This document shows, piece after piece, positions 33,321-42,882 of a DNA stretch of 46,225 nt (position 1 is its first letter; every line of letters begins with the position of its first letter). This DNA comes from Leptospirillum sp. (lineage in GTDB: Bacteria > Nitrospirota > Leptospirillia > Leptospirillales > Leptospirillaceae). A program made the position numbers and the translations under genes. The stretch lies in the NCBI GenBank assembly GCA_027315205.1, contig DAHUYM010000012.1, forward strand, positions 1 to 46,225, given 5' to 3'. Below the pieces are notes generated by a model. It did no database searches. It had not been told where the DNA came from and saw only the letters and a program-made list of their open reading frames with translations.

Positions 33321-35330
33321 CTAGAACGCGTGAAGGGCGGAAAGCCCCATATCGATCAGCTTGATCCCCACGAAAGGGGCGATGATTCCCCCGACCCCGT
33401 ACACGAGAAGATTGACCGCCAGCAAACGGGTCGCCCCGATCGGCCGGTAACGCACCCCCCGGAGCGCCAGGGGAATGAGGAGCGGAATGATGACGGCATT
33501 GAAGATGATCGCCGACATCACCGCCGACTTTGGCGTCGCAAGGTGCATCACGTTCAGGGCGGACAGGGACGGGTAGGCGGCGACGAACATGGCCGGCAGG
33601 ATCGCGAAGTATTTCGCGACATCGTTCGCGACCGAAAAAGTCGTGAGCGCTCCCCGCGTAATCAGGAGCTGCTTTCCGATCTCGACCACCCCGATCACTT
33701 TCGTCGGGTCAGAGTCCAGGTCGACCATGTTCCCGGCTTCCTTGGCCACCTGCGTCCCCGAATTCATGACGAGGGCGACGTCGGCCTGCGCGAGCGAAGG
33801 CGCATCGTTCGTCCCGTCTCCCGACATCGCCACGAGCCGGCCCTTCTCCTGCTCTTTTCTTATCAGGTTCATCTTTTCTTCGGGGCGGGCCTGGGCGAAA
33901 AAGTCGTCGAGACCCGCCTCTTTCGCGATGGCAGCAGCCGTCAGGGGATTGTCCCCGGTGATCATGATCGACTGGATCCCCATCTTCCGGAGTCGGCGGA
34001 ACCGCTCAGGGAGCCCGGGCTTGACGATGTCCTTCAAGTGCACGACGCCAAGGACCGTCCGGTTTTCGGCGACAACCAATGGCGTACCTCCCGAATTTCC
34101 GATCTCCGCGATGATCCGGGACACATCTTCCGGAAGAGGGGAACCGACGAACGTCTCGATCGCGTCCGACGCCCCCTTCCGGACCGATTTCGTTTTCGAA
34201 TCCACCCCGCTCATCCGCAACTGTGGCGTATAGGGAACATACGAGCAATCGGCGGGTGGATCCCCGAAAGAAAACCGGTTCCGGGAAAGTTCGGCGATGC
34301 TTTTCCCTTCGGGGGTCTCGTCCGAGAGCGAAGAAATCCAGGCCGCCTCGGCCAGGGCCCGTTCCGTCACGTTTAAGGCCGGGTGGAACCCGAAGGCCTG
34401 TCGGTTTCCGAACGTGATCGTGCCGGTCTTGTCGAGGAGCAGGACGTCGACGTCTCCGGCAACTTCGATCGCCTTTCCGGACTTCGCCACAACATTGGCC
34501 TTGAACGCACGGAATATGCCGGCGATTCCGATGGCGGGAAGAAGACCCGCGATCGTCGTGGGGATCAGGCAGACCAGTAGGGCGATCAGGACGGTGGGGG
34601 ACTGGGGCGACCCCGAATAGGACGCCATGGCGGGGAGACTTGCGACGACGATGAGAAAAATCAGAGTGAGCCCGACCAGGAGGATCGTGAGCGCGATCTC
34701 GTTCGGGGATTTCTGGCGGGTCGCCCCTTCCACAAGCCCGATCATCCGGTCGATGAACGTATGTCCGGGATCGGTCGAGATACGGACCGTGACCTCTCCG
34801 GCCAGGACTTTCGTCCCGGCCGTAACCCCTGTCCGGTCCCCGCCGGCCTCCCGGATGACCGGGGCCGACTCGCCCGTGATCGCCGATTCGTCCAGACTCG
34901 CGGCCCCTTTTTCGATCTCCCCGTCCCCGGGAACCATCTCACCGGCGACAATCCGGATAAGGTCCCCTTTCCTGAGCTGGTCGCCCGGGACAAACCGGCT
35001 GGTCTCGCCTTCGAGCAGCCGGGCCACGAGATCCTGCCGGCTGCTCCGGAGACTCGCGGCCTGGGCCTTCCCCTGAGCCTCCGCGAGGGCCTCGGAAAAA
35101 TTGGCGAACAGGAGGGTCAGCCAAAGCCATGCCGTGATCCCGGCGGTGAAGGAAAAATCCGGATCGTGGGTCGCCCCGTCGCGGAACATGATGAGGGTCG
35201 TGATAAGGCTCCCGACCTCGACGACGAACATGACCGGGTTCTTGGCCAGAAAACGGGGTTTAAGCATCTGGAAGGCTCTCTTCGTTGCCGGAAGGATGAT
35301 CTCTCTGCCAATGAACGTTCCCATGACCAT
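33321..35330 (-). CDS. kdpB: Potassium-transporting P-type ATPase subunit B
   Basis: A 669-residue P-type ATPase, the catalytic subunit of Kdp. Motifs seen: the TGES-type actuator loop as ITGESAPV, the phosphorylation motif [14 protein letters not shown] (aspartyl-phosphate site), [10 protein letters not shown] in the nucleotide domain, the [18 protein letters not shown] hinge, and [19 protein letters not shown], followed by the KdpB-typical [23 protein letters not shown]. The ATG at 35330 has a GGGAGG ten bases upstream; the ATG two codons later is equally possible, and an open frame reaches 35387. It is the first gene of its operon here, whereas kdpB normally follows kdpA. Confidence 0.95.
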   Translation of the reverse strand: MVMGTFIGREIILPATKRAFQMLKPRFLAKNPVMFVVEVGSLITTLIMFRDGATHDPDFSFTAGITAWLWLTLLFANFSEALAEAQGKAQAASLRSSRQDLVARLLEGETSRFVPGDQLRKGDLIRIVAGEMVPGDGEIEKGAASLDESAITGESAPVIREAGGDRTGVTAGTKVLAGEVTVRISTDPGHTFIDRMIGLVEGATRQKSPNEIALTILLVGLTLIFLIVVASLPAMASYSGSPQSPTVLIALLVCLIPTTIAGLLPAIGIAGIFRAFKANVVAKSGKAIEVAGDVDVLLLDKTGTITFGNRQAFGFHPALNVTERALAEAAWISSLSDETPEGKSIAELSRNRFSFGDPPADCSYVPYTPQLRMSGVDSKTKSVRKGASDAIETFVGSPLPEDVSRIIAEIGNSGGTPLVVAENRTVLGVVHLKDIVKPGLPERFRRLRKMGIQSIMITGDNPLTAAAIAKEAGLDDFFAQARPEEKMNLIRKEQEKGRLVAMSGDGTNDAPSLAQADVALVMNSGTQVAKEAGNMVDLDSDPTKVIGVVEIGKQLLITRGALTTFSVANDVAKYFAILPAMFVAAYPSLSALNVMHLATPKSAVMSAIIFNAVIIPLLIPLALRGVRYRPIGATRLLAVNLLVYGVGGIIAPFVGIKLIDMGLSALHAF

Positions 35331-35385
35331 ATGCGAATTCCCTCCCGGTTTGCCCTGGACGAATGCAATAGGTACCTTCGCCCGC

Positions 35386-35398
35386 ATGTTCGGAACAT
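35386..35398. promoter_or_regulatory. Palindrome upstream of kdpB (operator candidate)
   Basis: ATGTTC-G-GAACAT is a perfect 6-bp dyad with a one-base centre, about 55 bp upstream of the kdpB start in the divergent region. A second, shorter dyad (TCGGCC-ATTC-GGCCGA) is at 35429-35444. Either could bind the NarL-type regulator; no proof. Confidence 0.45.
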
Positions 35399-35454
35399 AC
35401 TCTACGGCCCCTTCTTGTGGTCCCGCAATCGGCCATTCGGCCGAGGGTCCTTCA

Positions 35455-35483
35455 TTGACGGTTCCGGTATCACCACTTATAAA
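35455..35483 (+). promoter_or_regulatory. Sigma-70-like promoter for the tandem KdpD sensor gene
   Basis: TTGACG (35455-35460), a 17-bp spacer and TATAAA (35478-35483) give a good -35/-10 pair on the plus strand, about 90 bp upstream of the ATG at 35579. Confidence 0.6.
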
Positions 35484-35578
35484 GGAAGGGACGTACTGTT
35501 TCAGACAAAAAAGGATCGGGATGGGGGAGACTCCGCAAATCCCGGTCGGCGCAACCGGCGAACTCGCGGGGATCGGAA

Positions 35579-37813
35579 ATGGACGAGAACACCCGAAACG
35601 CAGAAGCGATTCTTGAAACGATCCTGAAAGCCGGGAAAGGGCGCCTCAAGATCTATCTCGGTTGGGCGCCGGGAGTCGGGAAGACCCACCGCGCGCTCCT
35701 GGACCTGAGGGCCATAAAGGAACGGGGGGTCGACGCGGTCCTCGGATGGATCGAGAACAAGTCGCGACCGGGGATTTCCGGCCTGATACGGGACCTCGAA
35801 CGGATCCCTGCCCTCCGGATCGACCGGAACGGACTCATCGTGGAAGAGATGGACACGGACGCCATCCTTTCCCGAAAGCCCGCGACGGTGTTCGTCGACG
35901 AGCTCGCCCACTCCAATGCCCCCGGGCTCAGGCATGCCCGGAGGATCCAGGACGTGTGCGAGATCCTGGATGCCGGGATCAGCGTCATCGCGACCCTGAA
36001 CTCTCTTCACATCGCCGAACTGTCTCCGGTCATTTCCGGGATACTGGGTGTTCCCGTAAGCGAAACCGTGCCGGCCGACGTCCTGAGGGAGTCCGACGAG
36101 GTCGTCCTTGTCGACATTTCCCCGTCCGCTCTCCAAAATCGGATCCGGGAAGGGTCGGTCCTGCCCCCTTCCCAAGCCCGCCACGCCCTGAAAACGACGT
36201 ACCGCGAAGCCAACTTGATCAAACTCCGCGAGATCACCCTGAACTTCATGGCGCGCCTGCTCGACCGGGTCCTGATCGAACAGGGAGAGGGACACGGCGT
36301 GGGAGAACGCATTCTGGTGGTGACGTCCGACCGCACCGAGTCGATCCGACAGCTCATAGGGTACGGAGGCCAGCTCGCACGTCGGCTGGGAGGCGAGCTG
36401 TTCGTCGTCCACCTGAGGAAAATCCCTTTCTTCGGACGTCCCCATCCCATGGAGCATGCCGCGAAAACGCTCATGGCGAGACTTTCGGAGGACGAGGGAG
36501 GAACATTGACGATTCTCTACAGCCGAAGGATCGGGTTCGCGCTCTGGAGGCATATCCAGAAGATCAAGGCGACTCAGGTCATCCTGGGCCACTTCAATCC
36601 GGAATACCCGTGGAGACGGTCTCTGGTCCGGTCCCTTCTCCGACATTTTTCCATCATCGACGTGGAAATACGGCTTCTCGCGACGGGGGAGAAAATACAT
36701 GGACCTGCACTGCCGCATCCTTCGCTTCCTTTTGAGTCTCCGAGGACAAAGGCCCATTTCAAGATTTTTCTCGGAGCGTCGGCCGGAATCGGCAAAACCT
36801 ACGCCATGCTGAAGGAAGCCCAGGAGCTGAAAGCGGCGGGTCGGAGGGATGTCGTCATCGGGTATCTCGAAAGCCACCGGAGGCCTGAAACGATCGCATT
36901 GTCCGAAGGACTCGAGTCGGTTCCCCGAAAGAGGATCCGGCACAAAGGGTTCTTTCTGGAAGAACTGGACGTGGATGCCGTTATTCGAAGGAAACCCGGA
37001 CTGGCCTTGGTCGACGAGCTCGCCCACACAAATCCTCCGGGAAGTACACACGAAAAACGGTACGAAGATATTCTGGACCTTCTCGAAGCCGGGATCGACG
37101 TCACGTCCACCTTGAACGTCCAGCACCTCGAGAGCCTGAACGACCTCATCTCGTTCAAGACGGGGATCAGGGTCCAGGAAACAGTCCCGGATTCGGTCGT
37201 CCTGGGAGCCAACGAAATCGTGCTCGTCGACCTGACCCCCGAAGCCCTCCGTGAGCGACTCAGGGAAGGGAAAATCTACCCTCAGGACACCGTTCCCCGT
37301 GCCCTCGAGAATTTCTTCACGACGGAGAATCTCACCGCCCTAAGGGAACTGGCCATGAAACGGATCGCCGAATCGACCGAGGGCCGATTTTCACGGGCCA
37401 GGCGGGGGGGAGTCGTGCTTGTCGCGGTGTCCGACCGACCGGAGGACGCGACCCTGATCCGCCGGGGGGGACGCCTATCCGAACGTCTCGGGATGCTCCT
37501 CCAGGTCCTGACAATCCGGCCGCGCGGGAAACCCGGGAACACGGGGAACATCGCCCAGCACGAAAAGCTCGCTTGTTCCCTTGGGGGGGATTTCCGGATC
37601 GACGAAGGTGCCGACTGGGTCGAAAGCCTGATCCGGCGGGCGCTCGAGATCCATCCCGACCAGTTGATCCTGGGGCAGTCTGCGTGGAAGCCGGGATTCG
37701 AATCCACTGCGGAACGCATCGCGAAAAAACTGACGGGCATCAATATCCTGATCGTCCCTCTCGATATCCGCAGGCGCGGATTCGTGAAGCAGTTTCTCGC
37801 CGAACGGTTCTGA
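35579..37813 (+). CDS. Tandem-duplicated KdpD N-terminal sensor protein without kinase domain
   Basis: A 744-residue cytoplasmic protein built of two copies of the KdpD sensor. Copy 1: Walker [10 protein letters not shown] (28-36), Walker B and the KdpD signature [12 protein letters not shown] (about 105-116), then a Usp domain from about 240 ([11 protein letters not shown]). Copy 2: Walker [10 protein letters not shown] (399-407), [12 protein letters not shown] (about 477-488), then a Usp domain from about 610 ([12 protein letters not shown]). No membrane helix, HisKA or HATPase follows either copy. Copy 2 is nearer to standard KdpD (GKTYAML retained); copy 1 is more diverged (GKTHRAL). KdpD's N-terminal half senses K+ and binds ATP and c-di-AMP. 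Here it probably acts in trans on the truncated kinase at 29017-30639. It is divergent from kdpB and has its own promoter. Short stand-alone KdpD N-domains are known in other bacteria; a fused pair is new to me. Confidence 0.93.
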   Translation: MDENTRNAEAILETILKAGKGRLKIYLGWAPGVGKTHRALLDLRAIKERGVDAVLGWIENKSRPGISGLIRDLERIPALRIDRNGLIVEEMDTDAILSRKPATVFVDELAHSNAPGLRHARRIQDVCEILDAGISVIATLNSLHIAELSPVISGILGVPVSETVPADVLRESDEVVLVDISPSALQNRIREGSVLPPSQARHALKTTYREANLIKLREITLNFMARLLDRVLIEQGEGHGVGERILVVTSDRTESIRQLIGYGGQLARRLGGELFVVHLRKIPFFGRPHPMEHAAKTLMARLSEDEGGTLTILYSRRIGFALWRHIQKIKATQVILGHFNPEYPWRRSLVRSLLRHFSIIDVEIRLLATGEKIHGPALPHPSLPFESPRTKAHFKIFLGASAGIGKTYAMLKEAQELKAAGRRDVVIGYLESHRRPETIALSEGLESVPRKRIRHKGFFLEELDVDAVIRRKPGLALVDELAHTNPPGSTHEKRYEDILDLLEAGIDVTSTLNVQHLESLNDLISFKTGIRVQETVPDSVVLGANEIVLVDLTPEALRERLREGKIYPQDTVPRALENFFTTENLTALRELAMKRIAESTEGRFSRARRGGVVLVAVSDRPEDATLIRRGGRLSERLGMLLQVLTIRPRGKPGNTGNIAQHEKLACSLGGDFRIDEGADWVESLIRRALEIHPDQLILGQSAWKPGFESTAERIAKKLTGINILIVPLDIRRRGFVKQFLAERF

Positions 37814-37917
37814 CGGGGTGTTTCGGGAAGGATGTCGGAAAGGAGCGGGGGTCTTCCTTTCCGACGCGAGTGATAGGATCGGCGGGACTTTCAGGGGTTA
37901 CAGGCGGGAGGAACCAT

Positions 37918-38571
37918 TCACGTACCAAACCCGGATGTCCTGGCGGCAGGCTCCCCCTGGACCGGGCGGGTTCCCGGAGCCACTGGAGTCCTCGTTTTGG
38001 GCCTTGCGACGTGGAAATTGACGACGACCCCTTCCATCAGGCCTTTCGGATGGAAAATCGGGGAGACCGATCCTTCGATGGCGATGGTCGACCCGTCCGG
38101 GCGGCGAAGAATGGTATTGGGGGTTAGGGGAATCAGACACTCCTCGGCCAGGCACCGCTGGACCGGGCTTTCGACCTGTTCTTGCCCGGTCCTGTCGAGC
38201 AGGCACACAGCGATCTCGAACGGTTTTTTCCAGATCTTCCCGAGGGATTGGTCGAGAAGGGCCTTGGCAACGGCATTCTGGAAAAGAATCCTCCCGTTCC
38301 GGTCCGTCGTGATGATCGCCTCTCCCAGTGCATTGAGGACATCCCGGAAAAAATCCACCTTTTTCACTTCTGGATCGGCCTCTTTCCTTTTCCGGGATCT
38401 TCCAAAACCTTCTTCTGGCTCCCCGCCCTTCTCCTCTACGCTCACAGGGCCGATACTGCTGACAAAACCTTTCGAAGAAAGCTCGGGACGATCCTTTATC
38501 TCGTTTTGCTCCGAAAATTCCCAAGACAGGAGATCCTGGATCTCCTCAGAGGTCAGAACATTCTTTTCCAT
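37918..38571 (-). CDS. PAS domain protein
   Basis: A 217-residue soluble protein. The first 60 residues are acidic and probably disordered. A single PAS domain follows (about 75-190), recognised by FFRDVLNALGEAIITTDRNG, ILFQNAVAKALLDQSLG, and the later PDGSTIAIEGSVSPIF strands. No output domain is attached, so it would act by protein contact with a kinase, phosphatase or anti-sigma partner. GGGAG lies eight bases upstream of the ATG at 38571. It lies downstream of and convergent with the tandem KdpD gene; a link to potassium signalling is only positional. Confidence 0.8.
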   Translation of the reverse strand: MEKNVLTSEEIQDLLSWEFSEQNEIKDRPELSSKGFVSSIGPVSVEEKGGEPEEGFGRSRKRKEADPEVKKVDFFRDVLNALGEAIITTDRNGRILFQNAVAKALLDQSLGKIWKKPFEIAVCLLDRTGQEQVESPVQRCLAEECLIPLTPNTILRRPDGSTIAIEGSVSPIFHPKGLMEGVVVNFHVARPKTRTPVAPGTRPVQGEPAARTSGFGT

Positions 38572-39174
38572 GACAACCACTCCCGACCCTTTCGGATCTC
38601 AATAGGTTTCTGCTGTTGAAAACTCCAGCATGTACTCGTTTTTAACAGACTCTGCTCCTTTCGTAGATGATTGGGGTCAAAGAGCCATGTGATCCGTATC
38701 ACAAAAAACGGTCCGGAAACCGCAGGAGATCTTGTTTTCATATCCTTTTTCCCTCACGGAAGCGCTCCGCGGAACGACTTTCCATCGAAAATTTTCCTTT
38801 TTCATCGGTGTAAAAGGTTCAAAATACATCATTGTTATTTATATTCGATTCATCAATATTTCCTTTATCTAACTGGATATTTTCTAATTGTATGTTCATG
38901 TCATGAACTCATTAAATCGATAGTGATTACAGATCAACTTTAACTAGTACTGAAAAATAAAGAATTAAGTTCATAAATCTGTAATAAATATTTATCAGAT
39001 GTAAAATCATTTGCCTAAACTGGACAATTAAAATCAAATTCATTTATTTAATCTTTCTGAAAAAAGTCTCTGGACCAAAAATTGCTTGTTCCATTACTGC
39101 GGGATGTCCGAAAAGGGGCATTCGAATCGGGTTTTGGCATATCTGCTGTTCATGAGAATTCGAAAGGAGAATGT
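38572..39174. other. AT-rich intergenic region with a strong dyad
   Basis: About 600 bases without a supported gene. From about 38815 to 39065 the sequence is very rich in A+T, in sharp contrast to the GC-rich surroundings. GTTCATG-T-CATGAAC (38894-38908) is a perfect 7-bp dyad with a one-base centre, likely a protein-binding site. The promoters of the PAS gene and of the right-hand PEP-CTERM gene must lie here. Confidence 0.55.
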
Positions 39175-40143
39175 ATGATTCCGTCACTTGAGAAATTACA
39201 GAAAAGATCTCTTACATCTCCCGGTTCCGGAACCATCTGGATGGGAATCCTGGTTCTCTCCCTGGTCGTTTCCTTTTTGTGCATGGGAAGCCGATCCGCG
39301 GGGGCCGTGGAGGTCGGGACGATCTGGGGAGACAATGCGGCATTCGGTAACGGTACGGTCGACGAATGGTGTCTATCGACCTGCGGAAGCTTCACGGCAG
39401 GCCAGTTGATGCACCAGTTCAGCCCCAATTCGACCTTCGACACCTACTGGAACGGCCGGGGCGTCGTTCAGGTCGGGAATACCCTCTACCTCACCAATTC
39501 GGGCAGCAACAACGTTTACATGATGAATGCGACGACCGGGGCCAGCGAAGGGATCGCGTTCTCAGTGTCGGGCTCTTCCGGCCTGTCCGCGATCGCCTAC
39601 GACGGGAAAAACTTCTGGGTCGCGGATTATTCCGGAACAAATCATGCATACCAGTACACGCCGACCGGGACGCTTCTGAACACGATTTCCCTTTCGAACT
39701 GCACCGGTTTTTGCGACGGACTCGAATATTTCAACGGAAAACTGATTTCGAACCGCTGGGACGGGTGCTGCGGCGGAACCCCCGTTCCCTACGACGTCTA
39801 CAGCACAAGTGGAACCCTTCTCACCAGCGCCCTGATCAGCAATCCCCTCGATTCGACGGGCATCGCCTTCGACGGCACGAATTTCTGGACGTCGAATTTC
39901 TCTAACCAATCCCTAAGCGAGTGGAGCATTACCGGAACCTTCCTCCAGACCATCAGTCTCCAGGCTCCATCCACCGGTTACTTCGGGGTCGAAGACCTTT
40001 CGGTCAACTACGCCCAGGTCATTCCTCCGACCGGGGTTCCGGAACCTTCCACCGTGGTGCTTTTTGCCTCGGGACTTCTTATTACATTAGTCATGTTCCA
40101 CGTGAAAAAGAATCGGTTGTCCCTTCGTACCCCGCGGGCATAA
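39175..40143 (+). CDS. PEP-CTERM sorted beta-propeller-like protein
   Basis: A 322-residue exported protein. The signal peptide (about 20-44) ends around SAGA-VEV. The mature part contains repeated blade-like units of the kind ...GLSAIAYDGKNFWVADYSG and STGIAFDGTNFWTSNFSN, suggesting an NHL/SBBP-type propeller. Six cysteines (DEWCLSTCG, NCTGFCDG, GCCGG) could form disulfides. The C-terminal tail is VPEPSTVVLFASGLLI then a hydrophobic helix and KKNRLSLR, a PEP-CTERM exosortase signal. AAGGAG lies five bases before the ATG at 39175. It is unrelated in its body to the two PEP-CTERM paralogs at 17.5-19.5 kb. A terminator follows. Confidence 0.85.
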   Translation: MIPSLEKLQKRSLTSPGSGTIWMGILVLSLVVSFLCMGSRSAGAVEVGTIWGDNAAFGNGTVDEWCLSTCGSFTAGQLMHQFSPNSTFDTYWNGRGVVQVGNTLYLTNSGSNNVYMMNATTGASEGIAFSVSGSSGLSAIAYDGKNFWVADYSGTNHAYQYTPTGTLLNTISLSNCTGFCDGLEYFNGKLISNRWDGCCGGTPVPYDVYSTSGTLLTSALISNPLDSTGIAFDGTNFWTSNFSNQSLSEWSITGTFLQTISLQAPSTGYFGVEDLSVNYAQVIPPTGVPEPSTVVLFASGLLITLVMFHVKKNRLSLRTPRA

Positions 40144-40145
40144 CA

Positions 40146-40184
40146 AATCCCCAGAAGGGGAAAGATCCTTACCTTCTGGGGATT
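40146..40184 (+). terminator. Hairpin after the PEP-CTERM propeller gene
   Basis: AATCCCCAGAAGG (40146-40158) and CCTTCTGGGGATT (40172-40184) form a perfect 13-bp stem with a 13-base loop, beginning two bases after the stop codon. The T-tract is weak, so efficiency is uncertain. Confidence 0.65.
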
Positions 40185-40549
40185 GATTATGCCTTTGGTT
40201 TTCCCTCTTCGATTCTGTAAAACACTTCCCCAATCCTTAGCCACCCCCGGTAACCCATAGCAGCGATCGCGGCCCATATTCTCGAGGGCATTTCCCCGCT
40301 GCAAACCTCCGATTGTCACCTGTGTCCGTCCGTTTCCCGATGATTCGATCCGGGGCGCCGGCTCTTCACTTCTCCCTCGGAAACCGGCACAATCCCCCCT
40401 GAGCGCATGTCCCATGCGGGCATGTGTGTACGAAAGGAAGGGGTCGATTGAAGACACCAAACCCTCCCGAACCGAGCCCGCTTCGGGAAAAGAAAGAACA
40501 AGGGGCAAGGGGAAGTCGCCAGGCTCAAACCGCCGGGAACAAAAGTAAA
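40185..40549. other. Intergenic region upstream of the channel gene
   Basis: About 365 bases. No independent gene is supported. The channel frame is open back to 40424, with a TTG at 40448 preceded by a GGAAG-type site that could serve as an alternative start. Confidence 0.35.
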
Positions 40550-41791
40550 ATGTCCTTCCGGTTTATCCTGGAATCCCTCCGGGTGCGCCTTTCGTCCCTG
40601 ACCCGTCAAGCAAGAGGCAAATCCTGGTTCCCGCAACTCCCTTTGGCCGCAGGAATGCTTATTCTGGGGGGACGAAACGTCCTTCCCGTATTCGACCATA
40701 TCCGGATGATCCGCCAGCAATACCTGGCCATGGGCCCGGTGGAAGATTTCCGCCATCTTCCGGACGTGTTCCACACGTTTTCGGGCATGCCCCATGTCGT
40801 CATCGGAACGATCGAAATCCTGATGTCGATCGGCCTTCTCATGAAATCGCGCTTCGCCTGGACCGTGGGATTCATTCTGTCGACGGCTTCCCTTTTGATT
40901 CTCCTCACCCAGCAGACGGACCGGTTCGGACCGGCAACCTGGTTCGACGCGGCTCTTCTCACCGGCCTCTTTGTCTTCCGGCGAACGTTTTCGCGGTCGA
41001 GTCTCGCCACGGGGACCCTTTTCTCCCTGGTCAGCGTCGTTTTTCTCTTTGGATATGGCGTCTTCGGAACGTATCTCCTGGGTAATGGGTTTTCCCCTCC
41101 CGTCCGGAACCTGATGACCGCCCTCTACTTCTCGGTCGTGACCATGACGACGGTCGGGTACGGGGACATCCTCCCCAGAACGGACGATGCCCGTATTTTT
41201 GTCGTTTCCCTGATCCTATTGGGCATAACGGTGTTCACGACGTCGATTTCGGCCGTCATAATTCCGCTCGCCAACGAGCGGGTCCTGCGGCTCATCACGG
41301 GAGGGAAGAAAAAGATGAACCGAAAAAAACACTATATTCTGATCGGAGCGGGAAGCCTGGCCCATAATGCCTACCAGGAACTCGTCCGGCGCAATCTCCC
41401 CGTCACGATGCTGGTGGACCATGAACTCACGAAACCGCCCTGGAATGATGCGGACCAGGTCGTAGGGGACCCCATGGATACGGAGACCCTCAGGAAAGCG
41501 GGCGCGATGGATGCGGCGGCGATCCTTTCCTTCCTGGAGAACGACGGAGAGAATGCCTTTGTGGTGCTGGCGGTCCGGGAGCTGGGATCAACAGCCAAAA
41601 CGGTCGTATCGGTTCACGACCGGCTCAACATCCCCCGCATCCGGACGGTCAAGCCGGACATGATCCTCTCGCCAGACATCATCGGGAGCGAACTCCTGGC
41701 GATGGCGCTGGCAGGGGAAAAAATCGACGCCGATGCGTTCTTGAAGAAAGTCTTCCAGATCGAACCGCCGGACCATTCCGGAACCATATGA
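40550..41791 (+). CDS. kch: Kch-like potassium channel with RCK (TrkA-N) domain
   Basis: A 413-residue protein that aligns over its whole length with E. coli Kch (417 residues): an N-terminal six-helix region (about 28-240), the pore with selectivity filter TVGYGD (201-206) and following GITVFTTSISAVI helix, then a cytoplasmic RCK/TrkA-N domain (about 259-380) starting HYILIGAGSLAHNAY and containing VVGDPMDTETLRKAGAMDA and FVVLAVRELG. The start at 40550 matches the E. coli length, but a TTG at 40448 has the better ribosome site. An internal Met256 (41315) has GGGAGGG nine bases upstream, at the place where E. coli Kch has an internal start that makes a free RCK domain. It probably mediates gated K+ flux or membrane-potential control. 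Confidence 0.9.
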   Translation: MSFRFILESLRVRLSSLTRQARGKSWFPQLPLAAGMLILGGRNVLPVFDHIRMIRQQYLAMGPVEDFRHLPDVFHTFSGMPHVVIGTIEILMSIGLLMKSRFAWTVGFILSTASLLILLTQQTDRFGPATWFDAALLTGLFVFRRTFSRSSLATGTLFSLVSVVFLFGYGVFGTYLLGNGFSPPVRNLMTALYFSVVTMTTVGYGDILPRTDDARIFVVSLILLGITVFTTSISAVIIPLANERVLRLITGGKKKMNRKKHYILIGAGSLAHNAYQELVRRNLPVTMLVDHELTKPPWNDADQVVGDPMDTETLRKAGAMDAAAILSFLENDGENAFVVLAVRELGSTAKTVVSVHDRLNIPRIRTVKPDMILSPDIIGSELLAMALAGEKIDADAFLKKVFQIEPPDHSGTI

Positions 41792-41823
41792 TTCCTGTGG
41801 CGAACTCGTGCTGGTGAGGGAGT

Positions 41824-42588
41824 CTACGGTGGGGCATTCTGAAGGATCGCGTCGATATTCGCGACCGCTTTCATGACAACCCCTGCCAGATTGTGATCCA
41901 GCGTCCTTTCGGCTTCCCGGATAAATTCCGACTGGCTTTTTCCCCGGGTTTTCTTGACCGTATACACCTCCGAGGTGAAGGTACCGACCGACTTTCCGGA
42001 ACTGGCGGAGAAGACCTGCAGCGTAATGCGTTCCTGGCATTTGATCCAGGCGACGTCCGTGGCGAGGAGTGAAAATTCCGTGCCCACGCTCAACCGCGGA
42101 TGCGAGATCTGGAACTGGAAGTCCTGGATCTCCCCCATCACGAGATAGCGGACGTCGGGATAGTTGCTTGCGACCATCCCAAGATGCTTTTCCAGGTCGC
42201 CAGGGCTTTCGAGCCCTTTTATCGAGACGGTCCGGGCGAGAATTCCCAGGTGCCGGAACGACCGGACAAAACTCCCGGTCACGAAACGGGAAACATTGGT
42301 CCGGGTTTCAAGGGTCCCGGTTCCCGTCCCCCATCCGATCAGCAGGTAATCGCCGCTGCCCATCGGAACATACCGCTCGTCCTTGAACGGAACAAATCCA
42401 AACCGGTAATGAAGTCGGGACGCATAATTCACAGGACCGGGGGACAACTGGTCCGGATGAAACCGGAGGGCAACAGTCGGAGCGCACCCGGAAAGGATAG
42501 CCCCTACTCCAAGCGATACCCCCGTCATGAAAACACGATGACGACTCCAGAATGGTCTTCCCGTCTTCCCGCTCCCGCGATCGGTCAT
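41824..42588 (-). CDS. Predicted lipoprotein, function unknown
   Basis: A 254-residue exported lipoprotein: hydrophobic segment about 20-38 and lipobox LSGC (the Cys near residue 35). The mature part has FKDERYVPMGSGDYLLIGWGTGTG, a FVRSFRHLGILA helix, a VRYLVMGEIQDFQF strand and a helical tail DHNLAGVVMKAVANIDAIL. This layout (small alpha/beta domain that predicts a conserved dual strand after a helix) recalls the YajG/LpoB-like lipoproteins, but I do not recognise a specific family. The ATG at 42588 has GGGAGG four bases upstream. It converges on kch with a 32-base gap. Confidence 0.75.
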   Translation of the reverse strand: MTDRGSGKTGRPFWSRHRVFMTGVSLGVGAILSGCAPTVALRFHPDQLSPGPVNYASRLHYRFGFVPFKDERYVPMGSGDYLLIGWGTGTGTLETRTNVSRFVTGSFVRSFRHLGILARTVSIKGLESPGDLEKHLGMVASNYPDVRYLVMGEIQDFQFQISHPRLSVGTEFSLLATDVAWIKCQERITLQVFSASSGKSVGTFTSEVYTVKKTRGKSQSEFIREAERTLDHNLAGVVMKAVANIDAILQNAPP

Positions 42589-42882
42589 CTTCCCTCCCGA
42601 TACCGGGGATCCCAGCACTCACGAAGTGTGACCCCCCTCATTATTGTGAACCCGATCGGATGCCTCGACAACCCCTTCCACCGCCCGACACGTTTCTCCG
42701 AAAAGATCGTCACGAAAGAATGTGTTTGCTGATGACAGACTTAACCGGAATTTGACCGGATCTGGACACGTCAATCATTCTTCCATGACCTGCCCTTTAA
42801 CCCCGTGAAACGACCGATCGCTAGTCTTGCCGTGTCACTCCCCAAACAGCTTCCCATCCAACCCAATTAAAAGGAGAGTACG

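Noticed and set aside
35501-37126. A 541-codon minus-strand open frame
   Set aside because: It is antisense to the tandem KdpD gene, whose Walker and Usp motifs are unmistakable; composition is shadow-like.
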